This document shows, piece by piece, positions 49,901-63,100 of a stretch of DNA of 64,000 nucleotides. The stretch spans positions 83,291,001 to 83,355,000 of the forward strand of contig JALJCS010000002.1 of the NCBI GenBank assembly GCA_023055355.1, read 5' to 3'. Source of the stretch: Agelaius tricolor. Its lineage: Eukaryota > Chordata > Aves > Passeriformes > Icteridae. Below the pieces are notes generated by a model, which was not told where the DNA came from, made no database searches, and saw nothing but the letters and a program-made list of their open reading frames with translations. The stretch's first letter is position 1. Each line of letters begins with the position of its first letter. A program made the translations under genes and the position numbers.

Positions 49901-51610
49901 CTGATCAGAGCAACAGAAGCTTGAACTGCTTCACATCTCAGCTGGTTTGTGCCACAAACATTCTCAGCTGGTTTGTGCCCCCTTACATGGGCTGTCTCTG
50001 GCAAATGGGCTTTAGAATACAGGTGCTACAGAGAAGAATTATAAAAAGTGTTTGGAAAAAAATTGTCCCATCGGAGGGACCCACCTTCCAACAATGGGAA
50101 ACACTGGGTTGGTTAGCAGTTCTCTCGAGCTGGGAGCAGTTCTGAGCCTTGAACAATTACAACAAAACCCAGGGAGCTTCAAGATGTCTTTTACCCCCAA
50201 CAGATTGTCTGTACCTGGTGACATCTGATATGCTGTGCTTTTGCACGGCTAGTTAAAATAACTGTTTAATAATCAGCCTTTAAATATATCATATAATGAA
50301 GTAAAAGATCTTTATTTTATTTTCCTTAGTAGATTTAAGCATTTTCATGCAGCTATAAAATTGCCTATTTTTAAATAATTGCAACTTGGCAAATCTTTTT
50401 CTCATGTGAAGATTCAATTTTATTATATGTATTTTAGTAGACTTTTCTGCTTTCATTTAATATCCTCTTGATCTATTTCCTAAGCCTGAACACAAAGGCT
50501 AATTCCTTACAATGCTCCTACACTGTTCCCAGTGAATGAACACCTTGCCAGGCAAGCAGGGCAATGCTCACAGGCAATGCTCAGAATCACCAGATCCTCT
50601 GCCTTGCTGTCAGAGGCTGCCTGGAACCTGTGTGTGGTTGCTGGACCCTCAGATGCCTCAGATGCCATGCTGGCACTCCCTGCCCAGCCTTCTGGGGGTG
50701 CCTTCACCCCCAGCTTCATCTCACCCTGTAGCATTTTGAGCAGGAGCAGCTGAAGATGTGGCAGGTCAGTCTGGGGAGGATCAGCATCAGGAAGTGTTGG
50801 TTTGTTATCAGTTCATGTTCCTCCCATGAGACTGACTCTGCACTGGGCTCTTCCCACATGACCCCATGGCATTCCATATAAAGTACAGATATTAAAACAT
50901 TTAATTTGCATCTGTATGTCCAAATAAAGATTAGTTCTTCTCCATAGTTTTAGACCAGTGTTCTCATACGGACTATGTTGTTTAGCAGCAGTGCCTTATG
51001 AATGGGATAGTATTTTCTGCTCTCTCTACATATAGTTCCCTCTCTATGCATGCAACTACAGCTAGATGATGGCTGATTTTATAAGGAAAGGGGTCCCAGA
51101 AGGTTTATTCACACAGTTTACCAAAGAATTTTAAAGCTTGCCAATTGATTTGAAAACAGTGAAAATGTGAAAACTCAGGATGAGGAGATCCCTCTCAGCA
51201 CCACTAGGAGTTTTCAGCACTGGGCACGTCCATCCTGTGGGGTGTGTCACCCAGATGGGTGTGTGTGAGCCTTTTCTTTCATGGGAAATGCTGCCTTTTC
51301 TGTTTCTTGGTTCTGTTTCTCTGACTGCTGCTTGCCCATCAATACAATGGGCACCCATTTGTATCTCTCAGCAGTGCCAGGACACTGGATAAACATTTGT
51401 ACAAAGGCTTTTTGGATCTCTAGTTCATGTCTTCTCTCTAATGACTGAAGTCTTTGGTGGCTGTGAGGGCAGGGTATGGATCTGGTGAGGTTCCAGAAGG
51501 GCAGGGAGGCCCATCCCATCCTCCTTGAGCACCAAGCTCCATGCCAGAACAGAGCTGCTCTGTCTTCTCTTTCCCAGCTTCTCCTATGAATGTTGATTTT
51601 GCACTTTTTC

Positions 51611-51644
51611 TTATATCTGTATATCTATCTATATCTATATATCT
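51611..51644. repeat. TATC/TATATC simple repeat
   Basis: An imperfect tandem tract of TATC and TATATC units. An A15 run follows about 200 bases downstream at 51844-51858. Confidence 0.8.
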
Positions 51645-54600
51645 TTAAAATGTTCATCACACAGGCTTGTCTTCAGAAGTTAGTTTCTCTTGGTACAACA
51701 TATTCCAGTGAGTTGTGTGATAATCAGAACAAGAATGTAATTGGCACATTTCTGCTTCAGGTGGGGCAATTAAGAAAATTTGGTGTTGAGAGCAGACACT
51801 GTTTTGACAAAGAAGAGTTGCTAAGACTCTACCAGTCTGGAGGAAAAAAAAAAAAAAAGAGTATTGCTAAATTATGTAACTTCTGAAGAAGAAAGAGAAG
51901 TCTTTTGTTTGCCTAGTTGGTGCTCTAGTTTTAAAGTGAAAAGAGCTGAAGCACAGTAATGAAAAAGATCCCGTTGAAAACACCTTGTCTCATTCAATTC
52001 TCTTGCCTTGTCTTTTCAACCCGTGCTGAATAAAAATGTTTTTTGCTTCTGGACAAATTATCAAATTTAAAGTGTATTAGCAGGCACCAGCTGTGTGGTG
52101 TAATTATTTGGCTGAATCTTCTGACGTTGGAAGGGAAAATCTGAGTTAATGGCTCAGATGCTCTCCTGCCTGGTTCTTTAATATCCCCTACCTTGCACCA
52201 GGTGCATCTGCACAGAGCAGAGATAAAGCAGCAGGAGGGCAGAGTGGGACTGTTGGGGACATACAGCACAGAGGGACAGATGACTCCTCATGCTGTAAGA
52301 GCTTTGTAGCAAAATATTATCCACTCTTTTAATAGTCCCAAGTGAGTAAGAAAGAACTCAGTTGTATTTCTTTCCAGATGGCTGTAATGTCACAGCAGTC
52401 AGGTAGGGCTGGGCTTAGCTATCTAAAGACAGATGTCTAAAGTAGTTGGAGGTTCCAAGTGATGAATTTGTGTTTCTTGGATAATTTTCTGAGAGTGCCC
52501 CAGTGCTGCCCTTGCCAGGCTGCTGACCCCAGGGCGGTGGCAGGTGGGAAAGGGAACAAGCTTGACTGGGATCAGCATGGTTCTGTGGACTTACTTGTAG
52601 GCTTATTTGCCTTCCTTGAGTTAAATGGTCAATGGAAAAATATGATGGATTTTTAAATCAGTAGTTCTTAGTGGTGGAGAATAATTGAGAGCAGTGAGAG
52701 AGGTTCAGTGTATAAAGCAGTGGATTTTGTCTGCACTTCCTGTAGTTCTGGGCTTTTGTTTGGAACTGGGCTCAGTCTTGGGGTCTGGCCTGACTGGAGA
52801 GCAGAGTTGGTCTGTCTGCAGAGCTGGTCCCACCTTCCCCCTCCATGAGGGGCTGGAGAATCTGGTGCATGTGTGGTTTAATCTGTCCTGGAAGGAGTCT
52901 ACTTCATGTGCACCAAAACAACTGGCAGTAAATAGAAGTGACTGAAAAGTTTGCTTTACTACTACATGATAGGCATGAACCAAAATCCTAAATTGAGAAG
53001 GGTCATTTGAAGGTAGCTCCTTATCTCCAGTAACTTTAATGCTCTTCAAATTTTGACTGAACTTATATGGTATTTTAGATAATCTGTTTATCTCCCCATA
53101 AGTGTAGAGATAGATGTTTTTTGTTGAAAAGGACAATATGGACACCTCTGGACTTGATCACATTTTGAGGCACACTCTCTGACTGCCAGATGCCAAGTGG
53201 GCTCTGCAGATGGGCATAAGCAAACCCAGCCTGGCAGAATCACACAATTATTTTATAATAGCATATTCAGAATTCTTTAGTTTGGTTGCCAATCTCTCCC
53301 CATTCTTTGGTGGCTCATCTTTCTCCAATTAAAGATATTCGCTCTAGTCATGGGGGATGGAAATTTACCTTAGAAATGAAAGTTGAAGTTTTGGGGAAGA
53401 TCTTTCTTTTACCACTGAGGCCTTTGGGCAGGAAATTACAGAAATATGATGAGACTGGATATAGAACTGCAAAATTGGCAACCTTTGCTTGTATATATTA
53501 CAGGGATACCAGAGCAGTGTTTACAAGTATTGAAAAAGCCAAAAGGTTTTGACATACCAGCTCTTGACCTTCAAATATGAGCCTTTAGGAGCAGGGTACA
53601 GCATGTACACAGGCAGAGCTATTTTAATAATAATTTCCCCTTTGTTGTGCTCTTGCCCACCTTTGCCTCACTTCTCTTGGTGAGAAAGGCTTTCTGTAGC
53701 AATAATGGGGGAAGCAACAGCTCCTCTGGTACTCTGAACATTAAGAAAATACCCAGACCCAATAGAGAGTAGTGTGTGGATCAAGTGATCGCATGTGAAA
53801 TCTTACGCAAGTGCTACTTCAGTCTCTTATTCCTGGCAAAAATATTTTGACAGTTAACAACGTAAAGAGTGGGAAAACCATAAATCTGATATGAAATGTG
53901 TTTTTTCTGCTGCACCATTTGGCTAAGGGCCAGCATGTTAAATTGGAAATGCTGGTATGAAGTTACCAGCATACAGATACATCCATTTTGACTGTGGTTG
54001 TAAATACTTACTGCTGCTTGGTAAAAAGAACCAAGCACTCAGCAGAGACCTGCAGCTTTCTGTCACAAAACAGAGAGCATCTGGAAATTCCAGGGTAAAT
54101 TACAAATGAAGAAAGCCAAAGGAAATTTTGTAGATGGTTCATAGATGTCAAATTGAAAAGAATCCAATAAGAAATGCACAGTCTGATTAATTTCTTGTTC
54201 CATGTGTTCTGCACCATTACCAAGAGAATGCCCAATATCCTTGTTCAGCAAATACAGAATTCTTTTTATAAGCTTTGTACACTGAACACATGTAAGAACA
54301 CATTTCTGACCAGGTTAAGAGAGAGATTAATCAGAATCCTTCTTGCACCAAGATTAGAATCAGAGCTGCTAGTCCATTTATTAATTCTCAGGGAGTCTCC
54401 CATTTTGTCCCAGACTTTTCAGGTTAGGTATATATCTTCTTTTCTCTGGGACAAAAAAAAGCTTATACCTTGTCTCAGTCAAAAAGCAACTTTACTGAAA
54501 GTGTTAACCATATGTCAGGATATCACTGGAGGTAAACTTTGGTCAGCCTAACTAAAAAGTGTTAGGTATTAGGAAAAAAAGCAATTCCTAGATGGGGGCT

Positions 54601-57600
54601 TATTTCATTAAGACTGTCTTGTACACAAGAAATTAAAGTAGTTAATTTAAAACGGATTTTTTTGTGTAGTTAGCATGATCACAGCCATGAATAGAAGGCA
54701 GGGTTCATAAGACATTGTGTTGTAAAACAGGGAAGCATTTAAAGGCTTTCTAGTTTTTTTCAATCTTGCAGTGTAATAAATTGGGAAAGTAAATGCAGCC
54801 TAATGTCTAGTGCAAGGTCCTGAGTGATGGGATGTCTATATTTATTCCTGGCTCTGACACTGACTCTTCTGCTCTTGCATGAGTCATTGCTTTACCTTTG
54901 AATGAGATGGCAATGAGAAAAAACAATTTTATCTACATAAAAAATTGCAGTGATTTCACAAGGTTTAATTCTGTTTTTAAAATAGGTTCTGAAATATTCT
55001 GGTAAAATATTGTGAGAAGATATTGTTGTGCTTCAAAAAAACCCAAACCCTACACGAGTCATACTTGTATTCTAATACACAAAATAACTCAGATCTTGTG
55101 AAAAATCAACACTTAAGCCTTTTTAATGTAACTTACTACAGAATTTTATGTACATTTTACTGTGTTTTGGAAACGCATTTCTTTAGGTCAGATGTTTGTG
55201 TAAGCTGAAGATGGGTAAAGACAAATGAAAGGAGGTTTAAACACTGTTATAAAACACTAGTCTGCAGTTACTAAAAAGAATTGTTTGAGTATGACCCTTT
55301 TGAATGCTTTAAGCTGTAATGCAGAGCAGGCAATAACCACTTTATATTGTCCTGTTTCTAATGTGCTTTCTGCTTGTGATCACTGCTCGCTGCTGAACCA
55401 GGTGGGTTCAGCTCTGTCTGAGTACAGGGGTGTCCCACTGCTGTGTGCTGGACAAACTCCAATTGAATACAGTTCATCATCTGCTTTCTTTCCACTCTAT
55501 ATTCTTTTCTGACGAGGTAACAACTTGGTTACAAGAAGGTAGATAATTGAAAAGTCATGTTTGTGCTGTGCCTGTTCAAAGACACAATGTGCTGGAATAC
55601 ACACATCCCAATATTCTGACTATCACCTCAGGATGTTCAATTTCTGGGCATTTCAGTCCATTTACTCTGACTGGGAGCCAGTGCTGAAGCCAAGGAACAG
55701 TTTCTATCTTTTTTTCCCTCTCTTTTTTCCCTGTTAATTTTCAAGGACTGGGTTAGAAAACATTCAGATACAAAGACAAAATGGGCCTAAATTCAATTTT
55801 AAAAAATCCACAAGAAAAAAGACTATGGTACTGTTATGGTGGTTATTTTCAAAAGTTGTTAGTTTGGAACACCTTTCTGGAGGCAGCCAGGGAGAGACTT
55901 CCTCTAAACTCTCCATTGCACAATATTTCCATATGATGTATATGACTCTGGAATGGGAAGGACTCATAAATCTTTAACAAATTGAATCCTGCACAGAATT
56001 CACAGGAAGGTTAAGATAAGCATGAAATGAGAGTAGCTAAAGACCTAAATAACCCACAGTGAACCTTAAAGCAGACAGAAAATGTCTAGGGGTAACAAAG
56101 TAGGCAAAAATGCTTGCAGTCTTATTCTAAATACCAATCAATTCTACCTCTTCTAATAACCTTCTGAATCTATCAGCATGGGCCAGGGAAATCTCTCTTT
56201 ACAACACATTTAATCCAGTAGGATTCTGAATCTTTAGGCAAAGTAGTAGGAGCTGAAGACAAAATTGGAAGTGGAAGAAAATTCTGAAGTAAAATTGTGG
56301 CCTCAAAACTGACGTGTTATATGTTCAGTTTGGTACTAGCAAGTGTAGTATCATTTGTACCATGTTATTTCTATGAAAAGCTAATGAAGGAGAGCTGGAA
56401 GGGCTCTGGCAGGCACTGCCTATGTGGAAATGACCCCATGCCCAAATTCCAGAGGACACTAAGAGTTGCACAACTTGGTATAGCAATCTTTTGACATTTT
56501 CACCGAAGAAGCTGCTACTTCTGTTCTTTTTCTACTGTGGCTGCTCTGCTTTTTAAGAGAATGAGTGTCTTGAGCAGAATAAATCCATGTGCAGGCATTG
56601 GGCAGAGTCATGTGCCACTGCATAACCCCACACTGGAGAGGGGACAGCCTTGGCTTGCCTGTCTCCCAGGGATGTGCAGGGACACCCAGGGAGCCCCCAG
56701 CCTGCCTGATGCAGGTGGATCAGATGAGTGGTCAAGGGAGCTGTTTGATGTCTCTCCCCTCATGGCTGAGGCAATCTCTAATTTAAAGTCAATATTATAT
56801 TTTAAATGGCCAAATCCCTCCATAGCCATATAGATGATCCTCTTCAGTGCATAACAATCTGTTACATTTTTCTTTCACTGGGACAGTAACAAGCATTTAG
56901 AATAAAATGCTGTCTTAAATTCATTGCTGGCTAGAGGTAGTTCAGACATGGCTTCCTAAATTTGGACTACAATGCGAAGAGGAAAGTGCTACTTTTTTTT
57001 TTTCATTTGCCTTTGGCAAAGTGGGAGTAGCTGATGTAAAAGGAGCTATACAGAAACAGGAACCTGAGTCTGAAGCAAATAGTGCATTAAAATAACTTCA
57101 TTATGAGCTGTCATTAGCCTACTTCTTTCCAGAGTGTATGTCCACAATAACATTTCAGTGATTGATAAACAAAAAAATATTTAGAATCAAAATAAATACT
57201 TGATATGCAGCAATACAGCAGAAGATGGTTGGCAAATGCACCACACAAGTAGTCTGGCAACAATATTAATTCTGCAATCTTTGAACAAGCCAATAATTGG
57301 AACCATTTTTAACCACGCCTAGGTAAGCCCTCGGTTGTTTTTGAGGTAAGTTAATGTTCATCCTTGCACCTGGAAGTGAACCCAAGAAAAATATGTTTGG
57401 AATTAATCAATAATCGAAACACTAGATGAAAAAAACTCTCACTGACCATGCTGGTTGTGCAGCTCTGTACAAACATTTATTTTTCCAGGGTCTGATGTGT
57501 ATTGAACGTGGCTGACTGTTCTGCTCTCTTGCTTGTTTTACTCCTCAAGAGTCTCTTGTTCATCTGTTGTGCAAACACTCTTAAGTATCTGTTCTGATCT

Positions 57601-59167
57601 GTGCTCCCAAGAGTTGCAGCAACTCCCCAAAGCTCTCCATTGCACAGTTGTTGTTCCCTTTATATCTTCTTTGTAACTGTTAGGCAACAAAAGAAATTTA
57701 ATAGCATGACTGAGGCTGTGCCATCCCATTGGTTTTCTGAAAAGGAGTTACTGAGGTTCAAGAGGGCTCAGGGACTTAGTGGTGTGACTGTGTTTGGTGG
57801 TTTATGTCAGGTGATTGCATATGACTCTAATTGTGGCAGTCACCCTTAAAATTATTTTTAATGATTTACTGAAGTTAAGGGAGAAAAAAAAAAAAGAATG
57901 TAGCTGAAGAATCTGCCATAAAAAGTACAAATTATGTTTTCAACACATTTTCTGTAAAAATTATTTCCTTCCAGCAGAGAAAAAAGTAGTTGTAGGAGAA
58001 TCACTTGGTTGGTATTAAAAGTAGTACGACTAGTGCACTTGGGGAGGAAAAAAAATAAATGTATTTACATGGTTTGGAGCTTATTTTTGAAGTTTGATCC
58101 TGCTTCCTTTTAGATAAACCAAGACCAGAACACACCAATGAGAAGTATCAGGGTGAAAATACATCATGCTGTTTTTCACTTACAGCTCACTGTGGGAAGG
58201 CCTGTACCCAGCTCTTGGTTTCAAGAAACACTTGAGGAAATGGAAAGCTTTTACCAGCATTACACTGCTTAAGACATCACTCCTATGTGGTCTCCCTAGG
58301 ATCTGCACAGCAGCCAGGTTTTGTGTCTGTAATATGCAGGGACCTGGGACTGAGTTTTCCTTGGGGGCTGGTGTCTCCTCTGGGTGTCTCACCCTGCCTG
58401 GCTGCTCTTCTCTGTTAACCTTGTCAGCAGCCCTCACCACAAAGGTGTCACTGTGAGGAGAAGGGAGCCATGTGAGGCCATGTCTCCCTGATTTTTAAAG
58501 ATTTTCTAAGCCTTCTGATGTTTACATTCTTGTAACAAACTTTCTCACACACTTTATGTAAATAATGTATTGTTTTGCATTCTTTTATGGAAGAGGAGAA
58601 ATTTATTAGACTGTTGATTTGTCCAGTGTCATTGTAGAGGTGGCACTTTCACCCTCCAATCCACTGTCACTTTTAGAAAGCTATAAATGTTGGAGTCAGA
58701 AAAATAAAAATCCCCCTTTTTACCTTAGAAAGAGCAGCAAGTCTGTGTTGTGTTGTTTCATGTCCTGTAGTGACAAGGCTGAGGGACCAGCGAGTCTGAG
58801 TTTCTTCCAGTGCTTTTCATTCATTGCTGGCTGAGGAAAGCTGCCCATGAGCCTGGCTGCCACCACCTGTTCCACAAGGCTGACATTGCTGCTTCTCATC
58901 CCACCTGTTCATCTGCATCCACCAGTGGATGCATTTCTGCAACACACCTTGCTGAAATTAATGCTGCCTATGCTGTGTGTTTTATCTCCAGTTTGTGGTT
59001 GCTTGTAACTCTACAAAACAAGCTGGGACAGATCCCTTTCACACCTGTGGAATGGGTGCTGTTTAATTGCACTCTTCAACCCTAATGGGGGGTCCCTGAA
59101 AACAATTCTGTGTCTTTACTCAAGGCTTACTCTTGGGACTTTAGCTGGTCAGAGTGACCCTGAGACA

Positions 59168-59761
59168 TGTTAGAAAGTCTCTTTTCCCAGCCTGGCAGTC
59201 GAAGAAGGAGTCAGAGCTCTTCATTTCTCAGTCTCAAGGTTGTTTATTGTATCTTATCTATAAAATTCTTTCTCCTGTCCAGCCAAGGTCCGCTCAGCAA
59301 GACAGTGAGAGGCTTTCTGCCTGCCCCCGGGGTGGTGTTATCTTTTTATACTAAAAACTACATGTACAATATTTACAATTACTTTCCAATACCTATCACC
59401 TGCTCACTGTGTTAGACAGTGAGCTTCTACTCTAAACCAATCTAAAAGTGCCAACATCACAGCAGAAGATGGAGGCCAAGAAGAAGAAGGAGAAAGGCTG
59501 GACATGCCCAGATTCCTCCATCTTGCCCCCTGAACCCCCATGCTAAAAACTCCAAAAAATCAATTTTTCACCCCATGATAAATCCACTATCATTCTACTT
59601 ACACTGTCGTGGCTTGCAGATCTTCATATAAGGTTGGTAATTTGCTCCATGGGTCATAATCAAAACCCCAAGTGTCCTGGGCTCTGTGCCAGGGTCTCTG
59701 AGCCCCCTGGCAGGGATCCTGGCGCTCCAGGACAGCCAGAGGAATGTCCTGAATTCCCACA
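59168..59761 (-). mobile_element. Endogenous retrovirus LTR (ERV2/ERVK-like), probably solo
   Basis: About 594 bases with TG/CA ends and retroviral LTR signals in order on the minus strand: a TATA box (TATAAAAAGA, plus 59341-59350), then about 100 bases downstream a polyadenylation signal AATAAA (plus 59243-59248), then a short U5 ending at 59168. The text resembles LTRs common in passerine genomes (recalled, not searched). No primer-binding site follows on the left and no viral gene lies on either side, so it is most simply a solo LTR. The six-base flanks (GAGACA and GCTTAC) do not match, so either the right boundary is misplaced or the target duplication has decayed. The right boundary is uncertain: an earlier CA at 59618 is an alternative. 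Confidence 0.8.
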
Positions 59762-59989
59762 GCTTACTTTCCTGCTGTGGCTTCAATACTGCTCCTATGT
59801 CTTAGAAGGAGTCACAGAGGTGACTTCACATTCACAGCAGGCAGGACTGTTTTCGTGCTGAATTTATGGCAATGTATAGCCCGTGGTGGGCTCTTGCAGG
59901 CAGAGTGGCACTAGTGGAGCACCAGCCTCAGACATGCCACAGCCTGGAGAGAAAGGCTGTAGGGCCCTCTGGTGGGAGGAGAGCAGCGG

Positions 59990-60143
59990 TCCTGACGCTC
60001 GGAACGCGTCTGCTCTGCGCCCGCGGCGCCGTCCGCCTTTTGGAGAGCGATGCTGGGGCACTGCTGGGACACGCCGTGTGGGATAGCACCAGCAATTTCA
60101 CCTGCGCTCAAATCTGACTCCTGCCTGCAAGGCTGGGAACAAG
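59990..60143 (+). other. Candidate first exon: CpG pocket plus splice donor
   Basis: About a dozen CpG dinucleotides fall within 59990-60060 (for example GGAACGCG and GCCCGCGGCGCCG), unlike the CpG-poor surroundings. About 80 bases later the plus strand has a strong donor, ACAAG then GTAAGG, with GT at 60144-60145. This is the pattern of a small CpG-type promoter and first exon, perhaps of a non-coding RNA. It lies about 230 bases beyond the LTR. No protein is recognisable, and the CpG block could be retroviral internal sequence or chance. Confidence 0.25.
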
Positions 60144-60149
60144 GTAAGG

Positions 60150-63100
60150 TTGTATTTATAAACTTCAGCCCGCGGCTGCTGACCTGTTCAGCTCTGCCCC
60201 CGATTTTTCAGCGTACTTTTGTCTTTACACTAACCAAGGATGCCGACTCCTAAACCCAACCTCTCTTCTTCATTCAGCTAGGCCTTGTGGGGTGGCACTT
60301 TACCCATATGTGGATGGGTTGAGTCTATGTGATGGTCATGCCATGATCCGGGGACCTGCCACATCCCCTTCTCTCTTTCAGCTTCTGCTCACAGTTCCGC
60401 AACCTCTAGCCCAGCTGTGCTCCCACCAAGGACAAGTGTGGCTCTGTGCCTCACCTACTTGCAATGCCCTCTCCTCTCTGCCACTTAGGTCATGGCTCAG
60501 AAAGACTCTGGTGACTTCCTGGAGGCTTTAAACACTTTTTGCATCTTTGTGCTCGCTTCAAGGGAAGGGAGGCCTCACCATGGCACGGAGTGTTATCTGT
60601 GTGTTTGGAAGAGCTGGCTGTGAGCAGTGAAGGATGCTGCAGCTGGGGCCCACGGAGAGGCAGAATTAGGCAGGCACCTGCTTTCTGTCAGATCTGGGGA
60701 CAGGAGATGACAGGTTTTAGATCCTTAGCATGCCTGAAGAGTCAGTGAGAGGCTGGGTCTGGTTTTACTCTGGGCAGGCAGCGGCAGGAGCTGGATGTTG
60801 GATCCTTTGTACAGAGCAACATGAAGGCAGCTGATGGAGTGGGGACAGGCAAGGTGTGACAGCAATTCCAAAATCTTTGACCCAAGCCTTGCAGAGCTCC
60901 CCAGCACAAAACTTTCATGCTGATCATCCCAAGAGTATTTGAGTATCTTACTCTGACTCTCTCAGTCACATCCAGAGGCTCTGGACCTTTTCCTATAGGC
61001 TGAGATCCATTTCTGACATCAAACAGTCTTTGAGAAAGGATAATGCCTGTTTGCTATTCAGCACTCTGACAGCTGAATGATACAAGAACAAAGCAAAACA
61101 ACAACCAACCCATCTAAAGCTCAAGTTAGGAGAAAGATAATTGTCATTGTTATTTCATCTTTATTGCTAAATTGATAGGTGTTTGCATATTTTCAGCTTC
61201 TCATCTCAGTCTGTATCTGCCTCTCCTGTCACAGCTTTAGGACCTCAGACATCCTATCTATTTAGCAGTAGAAAACTCCTAAATTACATTCCAATAGCAC
61301 ACTTTCTTTAACACATGCAATTAAAACTTTATGCTACAGTTATCTCAAGTATGTAACTTAATAATACATAAACCAACGAAGAAAATTCTTGGAATTAGTT
61401 ACATTACTGCAAAATCTAAGAACCAAAAGTATCAGAACTGAGTATACTTGAAACATATAATTAAACCCCAATTTCAGAATCATTGATATGAGGTTTTATC
61501 CTTCTAAGATTACTTTCTGGGCCTCTATTTTAATTTTTTTTCTGATGTCAAAATGAATTATTTGGATTAATTTTTCATGCATAAATAGTAAAAAAATTAA
61601 TGTGGGCCAGTGTTGTAGTTAGATCCTTTTTTGGTGTATTAAAAATGTTATTAATGTGTTCTAAAATCTACTTCACTCTAACACAGACCATTTGCTGCTT
61701 TTTCTAGATAAAGGATTGCCTGAATATTTCCTCTTTGCCACTGTTTTGTGAAGATGTAGAAGCTAAAAAGATGACTCTTAAAAGAATTGATGAAATGGCT
61801 AGCCATTGATAATTTGGAGAGGAATTGTTCAAGAGAGAATGTTATATTTTATAAGAAAATTTGGTAGCTTTGTATGGATTTACAAGGCTTTTAGGAGAAA
61901 ACTCTTTGTTTTGGCAGAATATATTATCCATGGAATCCATGAAAACAGAAATTGTGAACAGAAATTGTGAACACATGGTTTTATAGTTAAAAGTTATGCA
62001 GGATAGGAGTATGCTGAGAGTTTGGGGGGGAATATTGCTGCTTTTGGAACAAAAGTTATTGATGATCTATTGATGAACCTGGAGCACTGAACTGCATTGT
62101 GTGTGCTGCTGATGTGGACCCTGAACTTCACAAACTGGAATAAGAGGCCAAAAGGCAGCAAAGGCTTTGTTACCTCCAGCAACAAAGAAATATGGATCAC
62201 AAGATCTGGAGCTAGCACAGGACCTCAGTAAAATTTACTAATATTACACCAAAACCTGTTGCTGCCTGGCTGCCTCTCTGAACTGTCTTGTTTGTGAGAT
62301 TACCAGAAACTAAATTAAAATTTAAAAAAGAATCCTTAGTTTCTTGTGGTCTGCTAAACATAAAATCGCGGTTTCTAGAAAAAGTAACATGACTTAGGAG
62401 ACTAGTGCTATTTGAATTGGCAGAAAACTGTAGGAAGAAGGATCAGGCAGCTTATTGCTCTGGGGGCAATAATTTAAAATACTGCAAAATCCCAAATCTG
62501 TATAGTTTTCATAGTCTTACATTTATTTTGTGCGATGTGTAAGGTATAAGAAAAATCTCAGTTCACCTTAATTCCATTCTCTCAATTCAGGACAAAGGCT
62601 GCTTTGAATTCACATAACATTTTAGTCAAAGCACATTTGTGGAAATCAAACAGAATGTAATTTTTGAAGCATTTTTTGAACTGTTCACTGAGGTCCTGTG
62701 TTAGCTCCAGGTCTTGTGATCTCTGTTGCTCAAGGAAGTGCACTTACAAAGCTGACAAAATATTTTGTTATTTCTTTCTGCAATTAGCTCTTTACTAGGC
62801 CTGTTTTACACCTAAAAGGCAAAGCTTTAAGAGTCCTGTTGGTCTTCTTCCACCTTATGCCTTGCTGGCAAAATCCCCTGTTTTCCAGGCTTCTGGTAGT
62901 CATTCACTTTGTGTGCCCTTTTCAGCCATCCCAAGTGTTTAGAGTTGCATTCCAAATCCGTGGTTGTAATCAAGATCCAAGTTATGGAGCTGTTCCATAT
63001 ATTTGTATATATTTAGAGGCAGCACAGCAAATGTCTAAAAGTGTGTCTAAATCAAAATATGGCTAGGCAGCACCACCCAGAGGTTCTGGAGCTGTCTGGG

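Larger units (their letters stand above)
45267..59167. other. Intergenic, no gene seen
   Basis: About 13.9 kb of AT-rich sequence. It includes the C14 A8 run, an 18-bp direct repeat (TCTCAGCTGGTTTGTGCC at 49936-49953 and 49962-49979), a TATC-rich tract at 51611-51644, an A15 run at 51844-51858 and two consensus splice donors near 57323 and 57346. The open frames (maximum 146 codons, 52705-53145 minus) show no family signature. Confidence 0.65.
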
